DNA of 64,000 nucleotides from Hyposmocoma kahamanoa (lineage: Eukaryota > Arthropoda > Insecta > Lepidoptera > Cosmopterigidae). Location: assembly GCF_003589595.1 (NCBI RefSeq), contig NW_020653856.1, forward strand, positions 2,294,544-2,358,543. The letters are read 5' to 3'. Position numbers and translations under genes: made by a program. The notes under the pieces are model-generated. The model was not told the DNA's origin. It saw only the letters and a list, made by a program, of their open reading frames with translations, and searched no databases. Below are positions 20,835 through 32,662 of the stretch, in pieces (position 1 is the first letter of the stretch; each line of letters begins with the position of its first letter).

Positions 20835-21719
20835 ACTTATGTCTGCTTGGTACTTTTCATCAGAAGAAATACGATTTAAATCCGAAAAAAAAATTTTCAA
20901 ACCACTTAAGAAATGTGCCTTCCTAAATGTCTTTTTTATTTTATTTTTTTTATTGTATGTAATGTATTGGTGTTCAAAATAAATAAATAAATGTACTTGC
21001 ATCTTAACTGCGTCAGTCGATGCATCGACTGTCGATAATCAATACATTCCCAACCCTTGACTGTCACCGACTGTGCGATTCTCCCCTATCTGCCCTTTAA
21101 TCTAAATGCTTTTCGTATCTGAAATAATACTGTACACTCGCGTGCAAACAATGTGAGCCACATGAAATTTTATGATGTAAAATTATAGCTGTCCGTTATC
21201 GAGGTCAAAAATTATTTTTCGAATCGATTTGTGATAATAGTAAACTAAATTTGTTTTCATTCCACCTACTCGGAACAAAGCCATTGACTTTCCACGGCGA
21301 GGGATCGGAATTGCTTATTATTCCTTGGGGATTATTTCTTGAACTTCGATCACGAATATTGAACCTTATACGGATAAAAAATTACGATAAATGATTATTG
21401 TTTGGAAAGATAATACACTGGATAGCAGGCTACGGTTATACGCAAAAAGATCTTTTGTTTATTTTTCGTGTACGAGAAGAGAAGTGATGGAATGGTAGTA
21501 GGTAACCTATTAGGACAATGATTGCTTCTCGATTAAGACTTTAATTTCTAAGTATTCGATCTGTGTATTAAAAATTATAACAAACTAGTGGAGAAATTTC
21601 ACAAAAAGATAATTGAATATCATATTGGTGAAACATTTTAACATTCAATAAAATTTTTATTACAGTTAGCACCTATCTATCTTAACGTATTTAACCCAGT
21701 AATGTAGAGCAGTACTGTA
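20835..21719. other. AT-rich spacer
   Basis: A short AAATACGATTTAAATCCGAA piece (20869-20890) belongs to the foldback repeat family. An AATAAATAAATAAATG tail near 20985 looks like a LINE end. No gene seen. Confidence 0.45.
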
Positions 21720-21926
21720 GTTTTTTTATACCCAGAGAAGGGATGAACAAGTCATACGCCTGTCCATAACAAATGCAGTGTCTCTCAGAGTTTTAAATTA
21801 CAAAGATCTGAAATTTTCACCATCACCCTTAACCTTCAAAGCGAGAACGTAGTAATGCTCTCATTGCTGGTTGGCAGCAGAAATACATAAGGTGGCAGTA
21901 CCTCCCTGGACGAACTATGTCACGAG
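21720..21926 (-). mobile_element. SINE-2 copy, internally deleted
   Basis: GAAGGGATGAACAAGTCATA, CGCCTGTCCATAACAAATGC, then a jump past the middle to ACCATCACCCTTAACCTTCA, GTAGTAATGCTCTCATTGCT and CTCCCTGGACGAACTATGTC. Confidence 0.78.
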
Positions 21927-22009
21927 CTTGGTCCTTTTCATCAAAGGAAATACGACTTAGATCCAAAAAACATAGTACTTATAAAACAGACTTAATAATT
22001 ATTAACACT

Positions 22010-22083
22010 TGGAAAAAATTCCTTCGATCCGGCCGGAATTGAACCGACGTCTCCTAGCAAACCACGCCAGACTCTATGCCATT
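22010..22083 (-). mobile_element. SINE-B tRNA-like head
   Basis: The minus strand reads a tRNA-like 3' half with B-box GGTTCAATTCCGGCCGGATC followed by GAAGGAATTTTTTC. The same unit is at 41.84-41.94 kb, where it continues without interruption into CGAACTAGCGGACC. Here that continuation resumes at about 22540, after a LINE-J insertion. Confidence 0.65.
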
Positions 22084-22530
22084 ATATTATCATTGACAAC
22101 CGTGCCAAGAGGCTTATAGGTGACTCGGAATTAGTGGAAGCGAAGCTGCAGAGCCTTGAACACCGCCGTAAAGTTACCTGCTTATCGGTATTTTACAGGA
22201 TATATTGCGGAAAGTGTGCGATGGAACTAGACAATTTAATTCCGCCTTTCCCTTTCCACCACTAGGCGTAGGCTTGGATTCCACCCCTATGTTGTGGATG
22301 TTCCAAAGATTCGCACGAAGCGTTACACTTCCACATTTATATGGCGAACGGCTATGGAGTGGAATTCCCTGCCTGCAGATTTGTTCCATGAGCTTTATAA
22401 CTTGGGTCTTTTCAAGGCGAGATTGAATAGGCATTATTTAGGTGTGTATACTCCATCGTCGACGTCATCGTCACTTTCCGTCAGGTGTGATGGAGGTCAA
22501 ATGCGCCCTTATATTTAAAAAAAATGACAA
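22084..22530 (+). pseudogene. LINE-J C-terminal fragment inserted in a repeat
   Basis: Frame: RAKRLIGDSELVEAKLQSLE, HRRKVTCLSVFYRIYCGKCA, MELDNLIPPFPFHH, then a frameshift into the remainder (WNSLPADLFHELYNLGLFKA region). The 3' UTR GTCAGGTGTGATGGAGGTCA ends in ATTTAAAAAAAATG. It is the same family as 29.4-32.7 kb and has no catalytic domain. Confidence 0.85.
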
Positions 22531-22649
22531 TTAAACCGCGGAATGAACCAGCGGACCCTACGAATTCTTCTACGTGTTTGTTGTCGGATCTTTGTATTTG
22601 GTTTTCAACGACTTTTTACCCGTAACGCCATCTATGAGAAATCTATGAA

Positions 22650-23220
22650 AGTATTTCGTCACCCACTTAGGTACCTTTACGGCTACCAACTCTGTCTAGA
22701 AATGTCGCTACCTATTAAATTTCATATTTCTGCATTGAATATTGTAAATGTTCTGTTGGGATACCAAACAAATAAAAATTAATTAATTAATACATCTACG
22801 TGTTAAAAACCAACATCATACATTTAAATTAATACATCTACCTACTAAACGACATTTAAGTCAAATTCATTTGTTACTTTATTAATTTGTAATTTGAAAT
22901 CCAGTGGCGTATTTTTCAAATCTATCATTCTCTTCCCATCTTCCAACATTATAAACGACACAAAACAATGTACATAATGTACTTTTTTGACTCTTGTGCT
23001 TTAGTCCGCCGGCCCTAGATTATGAATTCGTAGTGCTGGGACACAATTTGTTTTCTATTAATTTATTTCTAAATTTTAAAATGTTCATGGTTTTCATTTA
23101 ATCCATTCGTAATGTTGACATGCCCTTTCCGTTACACCCTGTATATAGACACCCACTAGGCGAGCATGTACGATCCTCGATTACATCATTACTTACTATT
23201 TACTTACTTTTATAGAATAG
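22650..23220. other. No recognised gene
   Basis: AT-rich; nothing named. Confidence 0.4.
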
Positions 23221-23688
23221 ATAGAATAGAGATGAAATAAGGGCCATCTATCTCTGGCAATTCACCAGGCAAATGGGCCGTATATCGCTTTTAAATATCA
23301 ACTCTTGTTTGTACTGAAATTACAAATTAGGAAGTTGAAATAATACTGCGCCAACAACTGACCTGTGTGCACGTCTTCGTATATTCCAAAAATATTGTGT
23401 ATTTTTTGTAGTAAAGATAATATCTTTAACTATGGGGCGCTGTTCCATTCGGTGGTGTGGGAAAAACAGCAAACCATCTAATTAAAAAACAAACGGAATC
23501 ACATTTCATCGGTAATTAAATATTAAATATTGAATTTTCAAATTTTCGTCCACCATAGCAAAGCTCAAGTTAAACTGGTCAGAATTCGGGCCAGCCAATC
23601 GGAGCGCAGCAGTTGCCACCGTAATGATTTGGCAGAATAGTTTTCAAACAAATAAAATTACATTTCATTTCTGGTTATATACTCGATG
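23221..23688 (+). mobile_element. MITE-B copy, left terminus eroded
   Basis: Matches the 54.9-kb copy through GAGATGAAATAAGGGCC, AACAACTGACCTGTGTG, GGGGCGCTGTTCCATTCGGT and ATCACATTTCATCGGTAATT. It ends at the TIR CTGGTTATATACTCGATG. The left TIR is degenerate. Confidence 0.85.
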
Positions 23689-24489
23689 ATTGGGTAGAAA
23701 ACAATTGAACATTTACCTACCACTAAACATTTAAAACACCTCCCACATATCTAATAATCTGAATTAATAAGCTTGAAACTATCAAACGGCGGTCAATCCT
23801 ACGTTTACGAGGTCGTAAAGATACAAAACGCAACTCTTTTATTGCCCGGATTACATGTTATTGCGTAATAAACTCTAAACGATTATACTTAGAGCACATT
23901 TTGTAAAAAAGGCAACTAAATGTGAGGCGTGAATTTTTATGGGAAGAAATATCGAACGTGCATTTAATTAGGTACTTTTTTAGGCCAAGTTTTTTCCAAT
24001 TAGGCTACAATATATTAATTTATATACGTCACACGAGTGGGCGTGGGTCTCCTCTAAAGAGACCGTTAAAATCATAGTTATCTAATTTGACCCAAAGGGG
24101 TAAATTTTCTCCAATATAATTATTAGTCAGGGGTACTTGTAATTCCATTACAAGTACGCGGGTATGTGTCCCGGCTCCCCGAGCTACTACCATCTCTAAT
24201 CTCCTATTTTCCTTCCGAGACAGTAGTATCCTATACCTAAATTTCCTCTTTCAATATCCATTTTCTCCCTCCCCCCTGACCATATCCTTTACCTCTATGG
24301 CCGCGTGGCTAGGGGCATGCCTAGTCGAAAGCGTGCCACAAACCCTGGGACCGAGTGAACCCAGAAATAGGTTAGCTTTACCCTGGCAAGCGGGGCACTG
24401 CCAGGATGGACATATATTTTTCCACTGCTTCTCGTGGGACTGCAATGGTTAATTTGTTAAATGGCAACCAAAATGGCGGCCATGTTGTT

Positions 24490-24870
24490 CGCCGTCCGTC
24501 ACGTCTCGGTTTCCGCGGGGGCGAAAAGTGGACAGTAGAAAGACACCTTGCTACTTTGAATGTTATGATAAAATAGAAGAAGTATGTAACATCGTGAATG
24601 AAAGAAGAATTGATGTTCTTTGTGTGAATGAGATGAAGAGAAAAGGATGCAATACGACCACGCATGGATCATACACAGCGTACTGGTCAGGAGTGCCCGA
24701 AACCAGCAGAGGGTGCCAAGGCGTTGGCGTATTTTTTCTTCTAGAATGAATTAATGTGTTCTTGACATTGAGTGTGTAAGCCCTAGACTCCTATGGATGA
24801 GGTTGAAAGTTGGCCTGACTCGCATCTTTATTTTAGAGGTATATACTCCGACAGACACGGGTTCAAAACA
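24490..24870 (+). pseudogene. RTE-like LINE endonuclease fragment
   Basis: The frame from 24528 reads KIEEVCNIVNERRIDVLCVN, EMKRKGCNTTTHGSYTAYWS, then GCQGVGVFF before a stop; another frame continues MRLKVGLTRIFILEVYTPTD. This order matches the N-terminal apurinic endonuclease domain of insect RTE-type LINEs, with NEMKRKGC in place of the usual QETKWKG. It is frameshifted and stops at about 24870, where a different LINE begins. Confidence 0.7.
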
Positions 24871-24879
24871 GATCACAAA

Positions 24880-25684
24880 AAAATCAACTAGTCCAAGCAT
24901 AGAAATAAAAGGAGAAAAGTTAGATCTTGTTAATAAAGCAGTCTTCTTAAGAGTGACCTTAAATAGTAAACTTCAATGGTTCCCACATATTATATCTTCC
25001 CTGGTCAGCAGATTAAGCACAGCTGCATACGTAGTCCGCAGAATATGTGAGCTTACCGATGTTAGTACTACCTAGACTAGTTTACTTTAGTTATTTCCAC
25101 AGTATAGCGTCCTACGGGATTGTCATGTGGGGTAAAGCGGCAGACATTCAAACCACATTTGTATTGCAAAAACGAGCGATTCATACTGTGTACCGTTCAG
25201 GTTCTCTGGTTTCAGAGTACATTTATTTACGCCCGCAAAAAAAAATTTCAATAAGAAAGAAGGTATCCATAATATTAACTTTAGAGCTAAGTCCATCCAA
25301 ACTCATGGTATCATGATTTCGTTTATTGGTGACGACTCGACGAAACGACTCTTTTATGGGAAACTGTATGCATTCTTACAATAAGATTCCGGAGTACATA
25401 ATAGGATTATAATTTCCTAACTTCAAAAACTACATTAAAAATATTCTAATTGAAAATTAAAGACTACGTGTTAGATGTGAGAAAAGATACACAAATTTGA
25501 TTCAAAGTGTATTCCGTAGCATTTAAGTTTATTTAAAAAGAGCAATTCCCTAGAGTTTCTTGCTCATTCTTCTCTGGCAAGGCAGCGTAGCTTAAACAAC
25601 AAGTAGGAGCTTAAAAGTGACGTTTTCATGCGTAAATATATTTTACCTATGGAATAAATGATTCTTTGGCTTTGACTTTGAAAT
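24880..25684 (+). pseudogene. Jockey-superclade LINE, RT C-terminal fragment (second copy)
   Basis: Frame: EIKGEKLDLVNKAVFLRVTL, NSKLQWFPHIISSLVSRLST, AAYVVRRICELTDV, then a shift into LVYFSYFHSIASYGIVMWGK and VLQKRAIHTVYRSGSLVS, followed by NKIPEYII-like residues. This is the post-catalytic region of the family also seen at 10.6-11.3 kb. It ends GGAATAAATGATTCTTTGGC. Confidence 0.78.
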
Positions 25685-26039
25685 ACAAAGATCGAACACA
25701 AAAGAATATTCCTCCGATATGCTGCGTAGCCCAGTTATGTATTTATTTAATTACATATTGCTTACAGATTAATATCCAAACACAATAGTAATTCTTAAGC
25801 TAATATCATATATTGCAATAATAATGTAATCATACTTAATAAAGAATTGATACAAAATTTAAAAATCATTGAATTTTATATATTGCATAAAATAAACTGA
25901 ATAAAAAATTAGATAAAAATAACAAATCATGGAATTGGACATTACATTATTAACAATCAAATTTTAAAACATTAACATAGTATTAATTATTCAGGATGCA
26001 AAATACTTATATAATGCTACTGTCCATGGTCAATGACTC

Positions 26040-26372
26040 GAGATATCGTCCCGCGGAAAACGTAAAATGGGCTTCCGAGCATGCAAAGAGGTCCAAAGAG
26101 GAGTCAAAGATAAGCATTCGATTGAAGTACTTAAGCGGGGCAAAGGAGCCAGATCACTTGCCCTAGAACGTGTAGAAGGTATAGCAAATAGCTTTCTTGT
26201 AAGAGGCCGCACCAGGCTGGTCCTGGGCACCCAAAAGCCCATCATGGATAGTATGAATGGATTGTACAAGATTCCCAGTGGCAGGATGGATGTTATAGCG
26301 ATGGTAGCTCAGCGAGAGAACGGTTGTCAGGTAGTGGTAGCTCAGTGGGAGAACGGTTGCTTCTAAACTAAT
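26040..26372 (+). other. Less AT-rich open stretch with tandem A-box-like repeats
   Basis: A 99-codon frame from ATG 26067 (MGFRACKEVQRGVKDKHSIE, then RTRLVLGTQKPIMDSMNGLY) has no domain I recognise. Its end contains two tandem units GGTAGCTCAGCGAGAGAACG and GGTAGCTCAGTGGGAGAACG, which resemble a tRNA A-box but lack a B-box. Possibly an old repeat or gene fragment. Confidence 0.25.
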
Positions 26373-28075
26373 AGGTCCAAGGCATATACTTATTATTTAA
26401 TTTTTAAGGTAGTGCATTTGTGGATATTTCGTAGTATAACCTCCCGCTAACGGTGAATGAAATCATAAATCTTGGAAAACGTGTGACGTGCCCAATCCGC
26501 ATCAGGTAAACTATGCAGGCAGCATAGTTAGTCTCGAAGAAGGTTATATACAGCAATGAGTTGTAAGTTATACATACATTGAGTTATACACTGTTATACA
26601 ATGCGTCGTCACCGATGTCGAGTTGTATGTACCAACAAAGCGTTGGCATTGCTATAGTTACCTATACAAAATTGATTATATTCTCCAAATGAAAATAGAA
26701 GTACAATATTATATACCATTCGTCATATATATTCGTACATAACGATGTAGTGTGTGGTTATCTTTATGTGTGTCAAACACGCGAGCTTACACTTATTGAT
26801 TTACGTTTTATTGTGGTTTGTTTTGTTATGTAACTTGTGTACTTTACAATATTTACCGCGCAGTTTTATTATTGTGCAAACGTCGTGCATTGTATATACT
26901 TTTATTCCACACATACTTTTAGAACACTTAAAACCCTGGAAAGAATGCAATTTTTTAATCAATAATCTAGTAGGTTACTATAGGTACTAATTTTATTTTA
27001 AGTCTAAGTTGAAAAGAAAAAAATTGTCGATTGTCATTGTTTTCATTCAATTGTTTTAATTTGTAGTAAGTAATTAAACTAATACAGATTTAAATAGTTA
27101 ACAGGCATTGCTTTGTGGAAATCCATGCTAATAAAAATGAAAATAAATTAATTTAATTAAGTTAGCATAGATTTCCGGTTTATTTTAGTAAATATTTTAT
27201 TATTTTTTTAATTAACATTATTATATTTTTATTAATGCAGGTTTTGTCAATGGCTCGAAGTTGATCTTGCTACAATCTAATAAACTTTATTTGAAATGTT
27301 TTTTTATTTATTTATTAATGTTTGATTTAATCATTGTGATCAGTTACATGTATCGTATTACATTAAATTTAATTTATTGTTTCTTCACTTATGTTTCTTT
27401 CAAAAAGATTAAAATATTTTTTTTTCAATTTGTTCATTATTTGGCTATACATTGGGTCGGTCAGAAAATCCGTGCAGTATAAAAGTCAAATACAAAAAAA
27501 TATATAAACTTTAAACGAAATTATATATTAGCCATGTTAATTTGCAATGTTTTGCCATCTTTGAGATAATTTTAGAATTCTTTTTTAAAGAAATATTGTA
27601 TTTGTCTGTATGTATTTAATACAGCTCTGTGTCCTTTGATGTACTTTTCCTTATCAAAGTCGAGTCGAATGTCGGGTGAATACGACGAATGAAATTGACG
27701 GCCTTATAAAAATGAAATAGTCGCGTTAAAAGATGACATAACATTTTAAAAATATGTTATTTTTCTGTCTAAAGTTTAGCCAGTGGCAAAAACCGCACGG
27801 ACTTTGTGGCCAACCCATTCTAAAATATTTTTTTCCTTAATAGACATTTTGCATTCCCAATAACAAAATTACGTAATACGAAATGCAAAATTGTTTTGGA
27901 AAGATAACATACGAAACAAAACTGACTAATGATTATTTTGGCGAATCAGCATCACACAAATAGCATTGTATGCCGCGTTGTACGTTATTTTTTCAAAAGC
28001 TATCCTATTCTCTCCCAAAAGTTAGATTTCACTTTGTTATTGAGGATGTGATATTTATATACGTAGAGAAGAAGT
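26373..28075. other. AT-rich region downstream of the lipocalin terminal exon B
   Basis: No gene recognised. The part 27480-27830 is similar to 34000-34240 (both contain AGTGGCAAAAACCGCAC and ATATATAAACTTTA). A short hairpin is at 27117-27176. Confidence 0.5.
27117..27176. repeat. 15-bp inverted repeat
   Basis: GGAAATCCATGCTAA (27117-27131) and TTAGCATAGATTTCC (27162-27176) are inverted with one mismatch around an AT-only 30-bp centre. Confidence 0.75.
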
Positions 28076-28317
28076 CTAGTATTTGATTTTTCCTGACTTA
28101 TATGTTTCATAGTCACTGAGCCGAACATGTGTTCGCACAGGTAACCTGAAAGTCACTGGTTCTACGGCAGCAGCACTATAACTACGTGGCACGCAGATCG
28201 TCCAGTCGTCTTTCAGAAGCCTTGTGGAAGCAACGCCTATTTGATTGAGTGGTCTTACAGCTAAGTCCCTGTGACCGTCGGAGATATTGGGGATTTTCGA
28301 GAGGATCCACACGTAAA
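28076..28317 (-). CDS. Lipocalin terminal exon B (paralogous or alternative)
   Basis: A 242-nt exon preceded on the minus strand by TTTATTCCAG and ended by TAG. With one base carried from the upstream exon it reads VYVWILSKIPNISDG, DDWTICVPRS, then AAAVEPVTFRLPVRTHVRLS and a short Lys-rich end. VWILSR/K is the last strand region of apolipoprotein D/bilin-binding type lipocalins, and Cys in DDWTxC would be the C-terminal disulphide Cys. Exon length and phase are identical to exon A at 34.5 kb, and flanking DNA is also shared, so one is a duplicate. No upstream exons of its own were found. It may be an alternative last exon of the gene starting at 42.25 kb, or a partly deleted paralog. Confidence 0.72.
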
Positions 28318-28319
28318 CT

Positions 28320-29252
28320 GGAATAAACAGTTCAACTATTACACATATTAAATTAATTGAATATCACGATGTTTTAATTTCATGACAGTCAATTATTTTT
28401 TTGTGAAACCAGTCCATTAGTTTGTTAAAATTATTAATACAACAATCGAATCGAACACAGAGAAAAATTTTTTTTGTTGCAAATTTTTGTTTTTTTAAAG
28501 TTTTGTACGTGATATTTATTTTATATGTGATTCGGTTCTACCAACAATTTAATTTGATAGGTCAATCCATCCACCAGAGTAATGAATCATGCCCGACCAG
28601 GTAATTCATTATCATCGCCATCGACCTGTTGGTTTCCTCTAAGAAAAAGGTTTAGGATCAACAGATTACTATGTTGCCGCATTGGCCCAATGCAGGTTGG
28701 TCACTTCACATGTATTCCAAAGGATATAAACACTCTTCGACTTGCAGGTTTCATCACAATGGTTTCCTTCATTTCAGTTATGTGCGACTCTCTATACCAC
28801 TGTGGTCCCACCACAATTGTTTCCTGAAAAATTTGGTCCCTGGTGGACGTCGTGTATGCAGACTCTATTCACTACTCTTATTATACTCTAATCTTTTGCT
28901 TCTTTCAAAGATATTAGTACATACACGCCCCTTTATTCTTATTACTTTCGACTTGACCTTTTCTGGTACCTACACACATCCTGACGGAGGCTATCAATAG
29001 AATAGAACAGAAAACATTTACTGTAGCACCAAAACACGAAATTATATAGAAGGAAAGAATAAAAAAAACAGTAAAACAAAAACCAAAAAATAGAAAAAAG
29101 AGATTTAAAATTGTAGTAACGACTGTAGTGTATTCAAAACTATCCACTCAGCTAATGCCACTAATGACGCTCATTTTAAGTTGAACCCGAACCCCAATGA
29201 ATACCGGACATACGTGTGGTGTACATAATCCGAAATAAACTACGTAAATATT
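28320..29252. other. Intronic or intergenic sequence, partly duplicated
   Basis: 28510-28650 is similar to 35235-35390 (AATCATGCCCGACCAGGT), extending the duplication that contains the two terminal exons. TGCAGGTTTCATCACAATGG (28744 onward) is a common lepidopteran repeat motif. No exon seen. Confidence 0.5.
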
Positions 29253-29291
29253 TCGATACCTGGCACGTAAGTTGTTGTAAGTCAAAATACC
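29253..29291. repeat. Left arm of inverted repeat flanking LINE-J
   Basis: TCGATACCTGGCACGTAAGT plus 19 nt. Its reverse complement recurs at 32663-32701 with about 34/39 identity, just outside the LINE poly(A). Confidence 0.8.
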
Positions 29292-29415
29292 ATTTTTTTC
29301 ATTTTAATTTAAATAGGTTTAGGTTTCATATTTAAAAGTAAGGACATCACATATTGTCATGTTTCTTTGTAAACATGGAACCTATAATATATATAAAAAA
29401 GGGTAATAGAATAAT

Positions 29416-29646
29416 ATGTTTAAGTTAAGAAGCCACCCGCCACCTCGCGAAAAATCCCGAAATGCTCCACCGTGCCAGTTGGCGACTGGATGGGAGGACC
29501 CGGTGGCCATTTCGGGGGCGCTCGGGCGTCCCCGCAGTCTCCATGTGAGTTCCCCAATGGGCAGCTATCTTAAGAGATCCTATTGGTCAACTGAGTGGCG
29601 CCTGGAACATCAAATTTTTCCCCACCAACACCACCAACCACCATGA
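29416..29646 (+). CDS. Short frame upstream of LINE-J ORF2 (ORF1 remnant?)
   Basis: 76 codons from ATG, Pro/Arg/His-rich (SHPPPREKSRNAPPCQLATG), with no zinc knuckle. Its TGA overlaps the ATG of the next frame (ATGA at 29643-29646), an arrangement compatible with termination-reinitiation. It may be the C-terminal remainder of ORF1 or merely the 5' leader. Low certainty that it is translated. Confidence 0.35.
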   Translation: MFKLRSHPPPREKSRNAPPCQLATGWEDPVAISGALGRPRSLHVSSPMGSYLKRSYWSTEWRLEHQIFPHQHHQPP

Positions 29647-32588
29647 AAATAAAAAGTCATAAGAAGAGTAAGTTTAAACAACGGCTGCACTTCCTCCCAA
29701 TGAAGGTGCACCTCACTAACATCCGAGGCCTGCACTCTAACCTTGATCCGGTCCACTACCACCTAGAGACTGAGAAGCCGCACCTATTCTTCTTAACGGA
29801 GACGCAAATAGTAACACCGTCTGACGTTGCGTACCTCAACTACCCAGGATACTCGCTTGAGCATAAATTTCTGCAGCGAGCTGGGGTTTGCGTATACGTA
29901 CGTGACGACATTTGCTATCGGCGTCTCCGTTGCTTTGAAAGTAACGGGTTTTCACATGTTTGGATTCTGGTGGACACAGGAATGGAGAAATATCTCTATA
30001 TCTGTGTCTACAGATCGCACAGTGGTGACCAGGAGACAACTAAGCTCTTCGTCCACCTAACTGAGATGGCAGATAAAGCCCAACAACGGTACCCTTCAGC
30101 AGAGCTTATTTTTCTCGGGGACTTTAATGCTCACCACAGTGAGTGGCTGTTTCCGTACGTAAAAACAGACCATGCTGGGAGGGAGGCGCGCAAATTTGCA
30201 TTATCGCTAAATCTCACCCAGCTGGTAAGCCAAGCAACGCGGGTACCGGATGTTGACGGACATGCAGCCAATTGTTTGGACCTTCTGTTGACAACAGATC
30301 CACACGGTCACTCGGTTTCGATCTCGGCACCGCTGGGAACATCCGACCACTGTGTGGTGAAATCCGTGTCGACTTACTCTCCTCCTGATGACTGTCCAAG
30401 AGGTACAAGAAGAGTATGGCGATACGAGTCAGCAGATTGGGATGAGATGCAGCACTTCTTTGCGTCTTATCCTTGGCGGCAAGTCTGCTTTTCCTCGGGT
30501 GATCCCTCGTGTTCTGCTGATGCGGTTGCAGATGTGATCCGGCAGGGAATGGAGTACTTTATTCCATTCTCCGACATTCCACTGGGTCACAAAGCCCGAC
30601 CTTGGTATAACGTGGACTGCGCACGTGCTGAGGCCCGTAAGCAGTCTGCTTACCAAGCATGGGTGCAAGCTCGCGACCGCAAAGTTCGAGCCCGGAGGGT
30701 TCGCGCGAGAAAGAGAGCTTTTAATTCTGCCGCCAAGTCCTGCAAACGCGAATTCCGGAAGGCTAGATTCAACCATATCAGCAGGATCGGGACCAGGCTT
30801 GCATCCTACCCTCCTGGTAGCAAGCAGTTCTGGTCCCTGTCCAAAGCAGTTGAATCCAACTTCTGCCGTCCCACCTTGCCTCCCATGCAGAAACCTGACG
30901 GATCACTGGCTCACTCTGCAACGGATAAAGCAAACTTATTTGCTGTAATGTTTGCAAGCAATTCGCATCTAGATGCAGGCTCAAAACATCCACCAAATTT
31001 ACCTCGTTGTGACACTTCAATGCCGGAGGTCACAATCCACGCAAAAGAGGTTCGTAGAGCTCTGCGAAGTCTAGATGTGAATAAGGCCAGTGGTCCTGAT
31101 GGTATACCAGCACGGGTACTGAGGCTTTGCGCGCCTGAGCTAACTCCTGTACTGACGTGTCTGTACCGCCTCTCACTAAAAACGAGAATACTATTCTAAT
31201 ATCCTAAATCATGGAAGTTTGCAAATGTGCAACCAGTCCCTAAAAAGGGAAGCCGCGCCGACCCCTGTAATTACAGACCAATCGCCATAACTTCCATACT
31301 CTGCAAGGTTATGGAAAGAGTTCTGAACGGTAAGCTGCTATCATACCTTGAAATAAATGACCTACTCAGTGATCGTCAATATGGCTTCCGCCGGGGACGA
31401 TCAACTGGGGATCTTCTCGTGTATGTTACGCATTGCTGGGGCGAGGCCATCGAGAAACACGGTGAGGCACTGGTCGTATCGCTCGATATCTCAAAGGCCT
31501 TCGACAGGGTTTGGCATGCAAGTTTGCTGAGCAAGCTTCCTGCTTACGGCATCCCTGCCGACTTTTGCAGCTGGATATCAGATTTCCTTGGGGAACGGTC
31601 GATTCGAGTAGTCATTGAAGGCTGCTCATCTGACTTGATGGCTATTGATGCTGGAGTTCCTCAAGGGTCTGTTCTCTCGGCGACTCTTTTCCTGCTACAC
31701 ATCAATGACCTATTGGTCCCGGGTATAGTTGGGTATGCAGATGACAGTACAGTTACCGAGAGATATCTGTCTAGCGCAAGAGACGGCAGGGAAGATATTC
31801 GTTCGCTGAGAGAGGCTATGGTAGAGCGAACGAACCTGACCTTAAGTCTTGTTGCCCAGTGGGGTGACAACAATCTGGTCAGCTTCAACGCCACCAAAAC
31901 GCAGGCCTGTCTTTTTTCCGCAAAAAGGAGTCCATTTGATCTGACTCCTACTTTTCGGGGTGTATCTGTCCCAGTTACCGACCGCCTAGAGCTTCTTGGC
32001 ATGACATTAAGCGCAAACCTCAACTTTGGCGCTTCTATAGAGTCTAAAGCACAAACTGCAGCCAAGAAGCTGGGTATCCTTAACAAGGTGAAGCGATACT
32101 TCTCGCCTGGACAGCTTTTAACCTTATATAAAGCGCAGGTCCGGTCTTGCATGGAGTATTGCAGTCACCTGTGGGATGGCTCAGCGAAATACCAACTAGA
32201 GGCTTTTGACTCGATTGATCGCAGAGCCAGGAGGCTTATTGGCGACGATGAGCTCGAATATAAACTTCATAGTTTAGCCCATCGGCGAAAGGTCGCGGGT
32301 CTGTCGGTTTTTTACAGATTATACTTCGGAGACTGTGCCCATGAGCTCCACCAGCTCATTCCATCCGCCCCCTTTTACCATCGGACATCTAGACGAACGG
32401 CGGGATATCACCCTCACCTGGTTGATATTCCTTTAAGTCGTACTAAGCGCTTTTCGTCATCTTTTATAATGCGCACAGCCCGTGACTGGAATTCCCTGCC
32501 TGCGTCTATTTTTCCGAGTACATACAACCCGAATATTTTCAAGGTGCGATTGAATAGGCATCTTCTGGGCGAGCTCGTACCAACGTAG
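29643..32588 (+). pseudogene. LINE-J ORF2: AP endonuclease + reverse transcriptase with an in-frame stop
   Basis: The endonuclease domain has LTNIRGLHSNLD, FFLTETQ, FLGDFNAHHSEW near 30110, and GTSDHCVV near 30340. The RT domain has NKASGPDGIPARVLRL, NYRPIAITSILCKVMERVL, YGFRRGRSTGD, SLDISKAFDRVW, GVPQGSVLSATLF and the catalytic YADD at 31734-31745. The C-terminal region holds RRARRLIGDDELE and WNSLPASIFPSTYN. Both halves are in the same frame, separated by one TAA at 31197-31199 near a small extra segment (CTATTCTAATAT) between the palm motifs. It therefore cannot make the whole enzyme without readthrough. The ATG at 29643 is the first in frame; the frame is open further upstream to a GTG at 29595. 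Confidence 0.88.
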
Positions 32589-32662
32589 ACCTCATCTTTG
32601 CTCTAGGGCTAGGTAGTGGTCAAAAGTTCGTCCATTTTTAATAAAAAAAAAAAAAAAAAAAC

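Larger units (their letters stand above)
29416..32660 (+). mobile_element. LINE-J: near full-length jockey-superclade LINE with poly(A)
   Basis: GC-richer than its surroundings from about 29430. It comprises a short upstream frame, an ORF2 with endonuclease and reverse transcriptase broken by one stop, a short 3' UTR, and a 19-nt A-run at about 32642-32660. At least four fragments of the same family lie in the window (22.1, 39.2-40.1, 47.25-47.8 and 56.9 kb). Conserved domains place it among jockey/CR1-type LINEs. Confidence 0.88.

Noticed and set aside
31661..32152. 163-codon minus-strand frame
   Set aside because: Antisense of LINE-J RT; residues show no known pattern.
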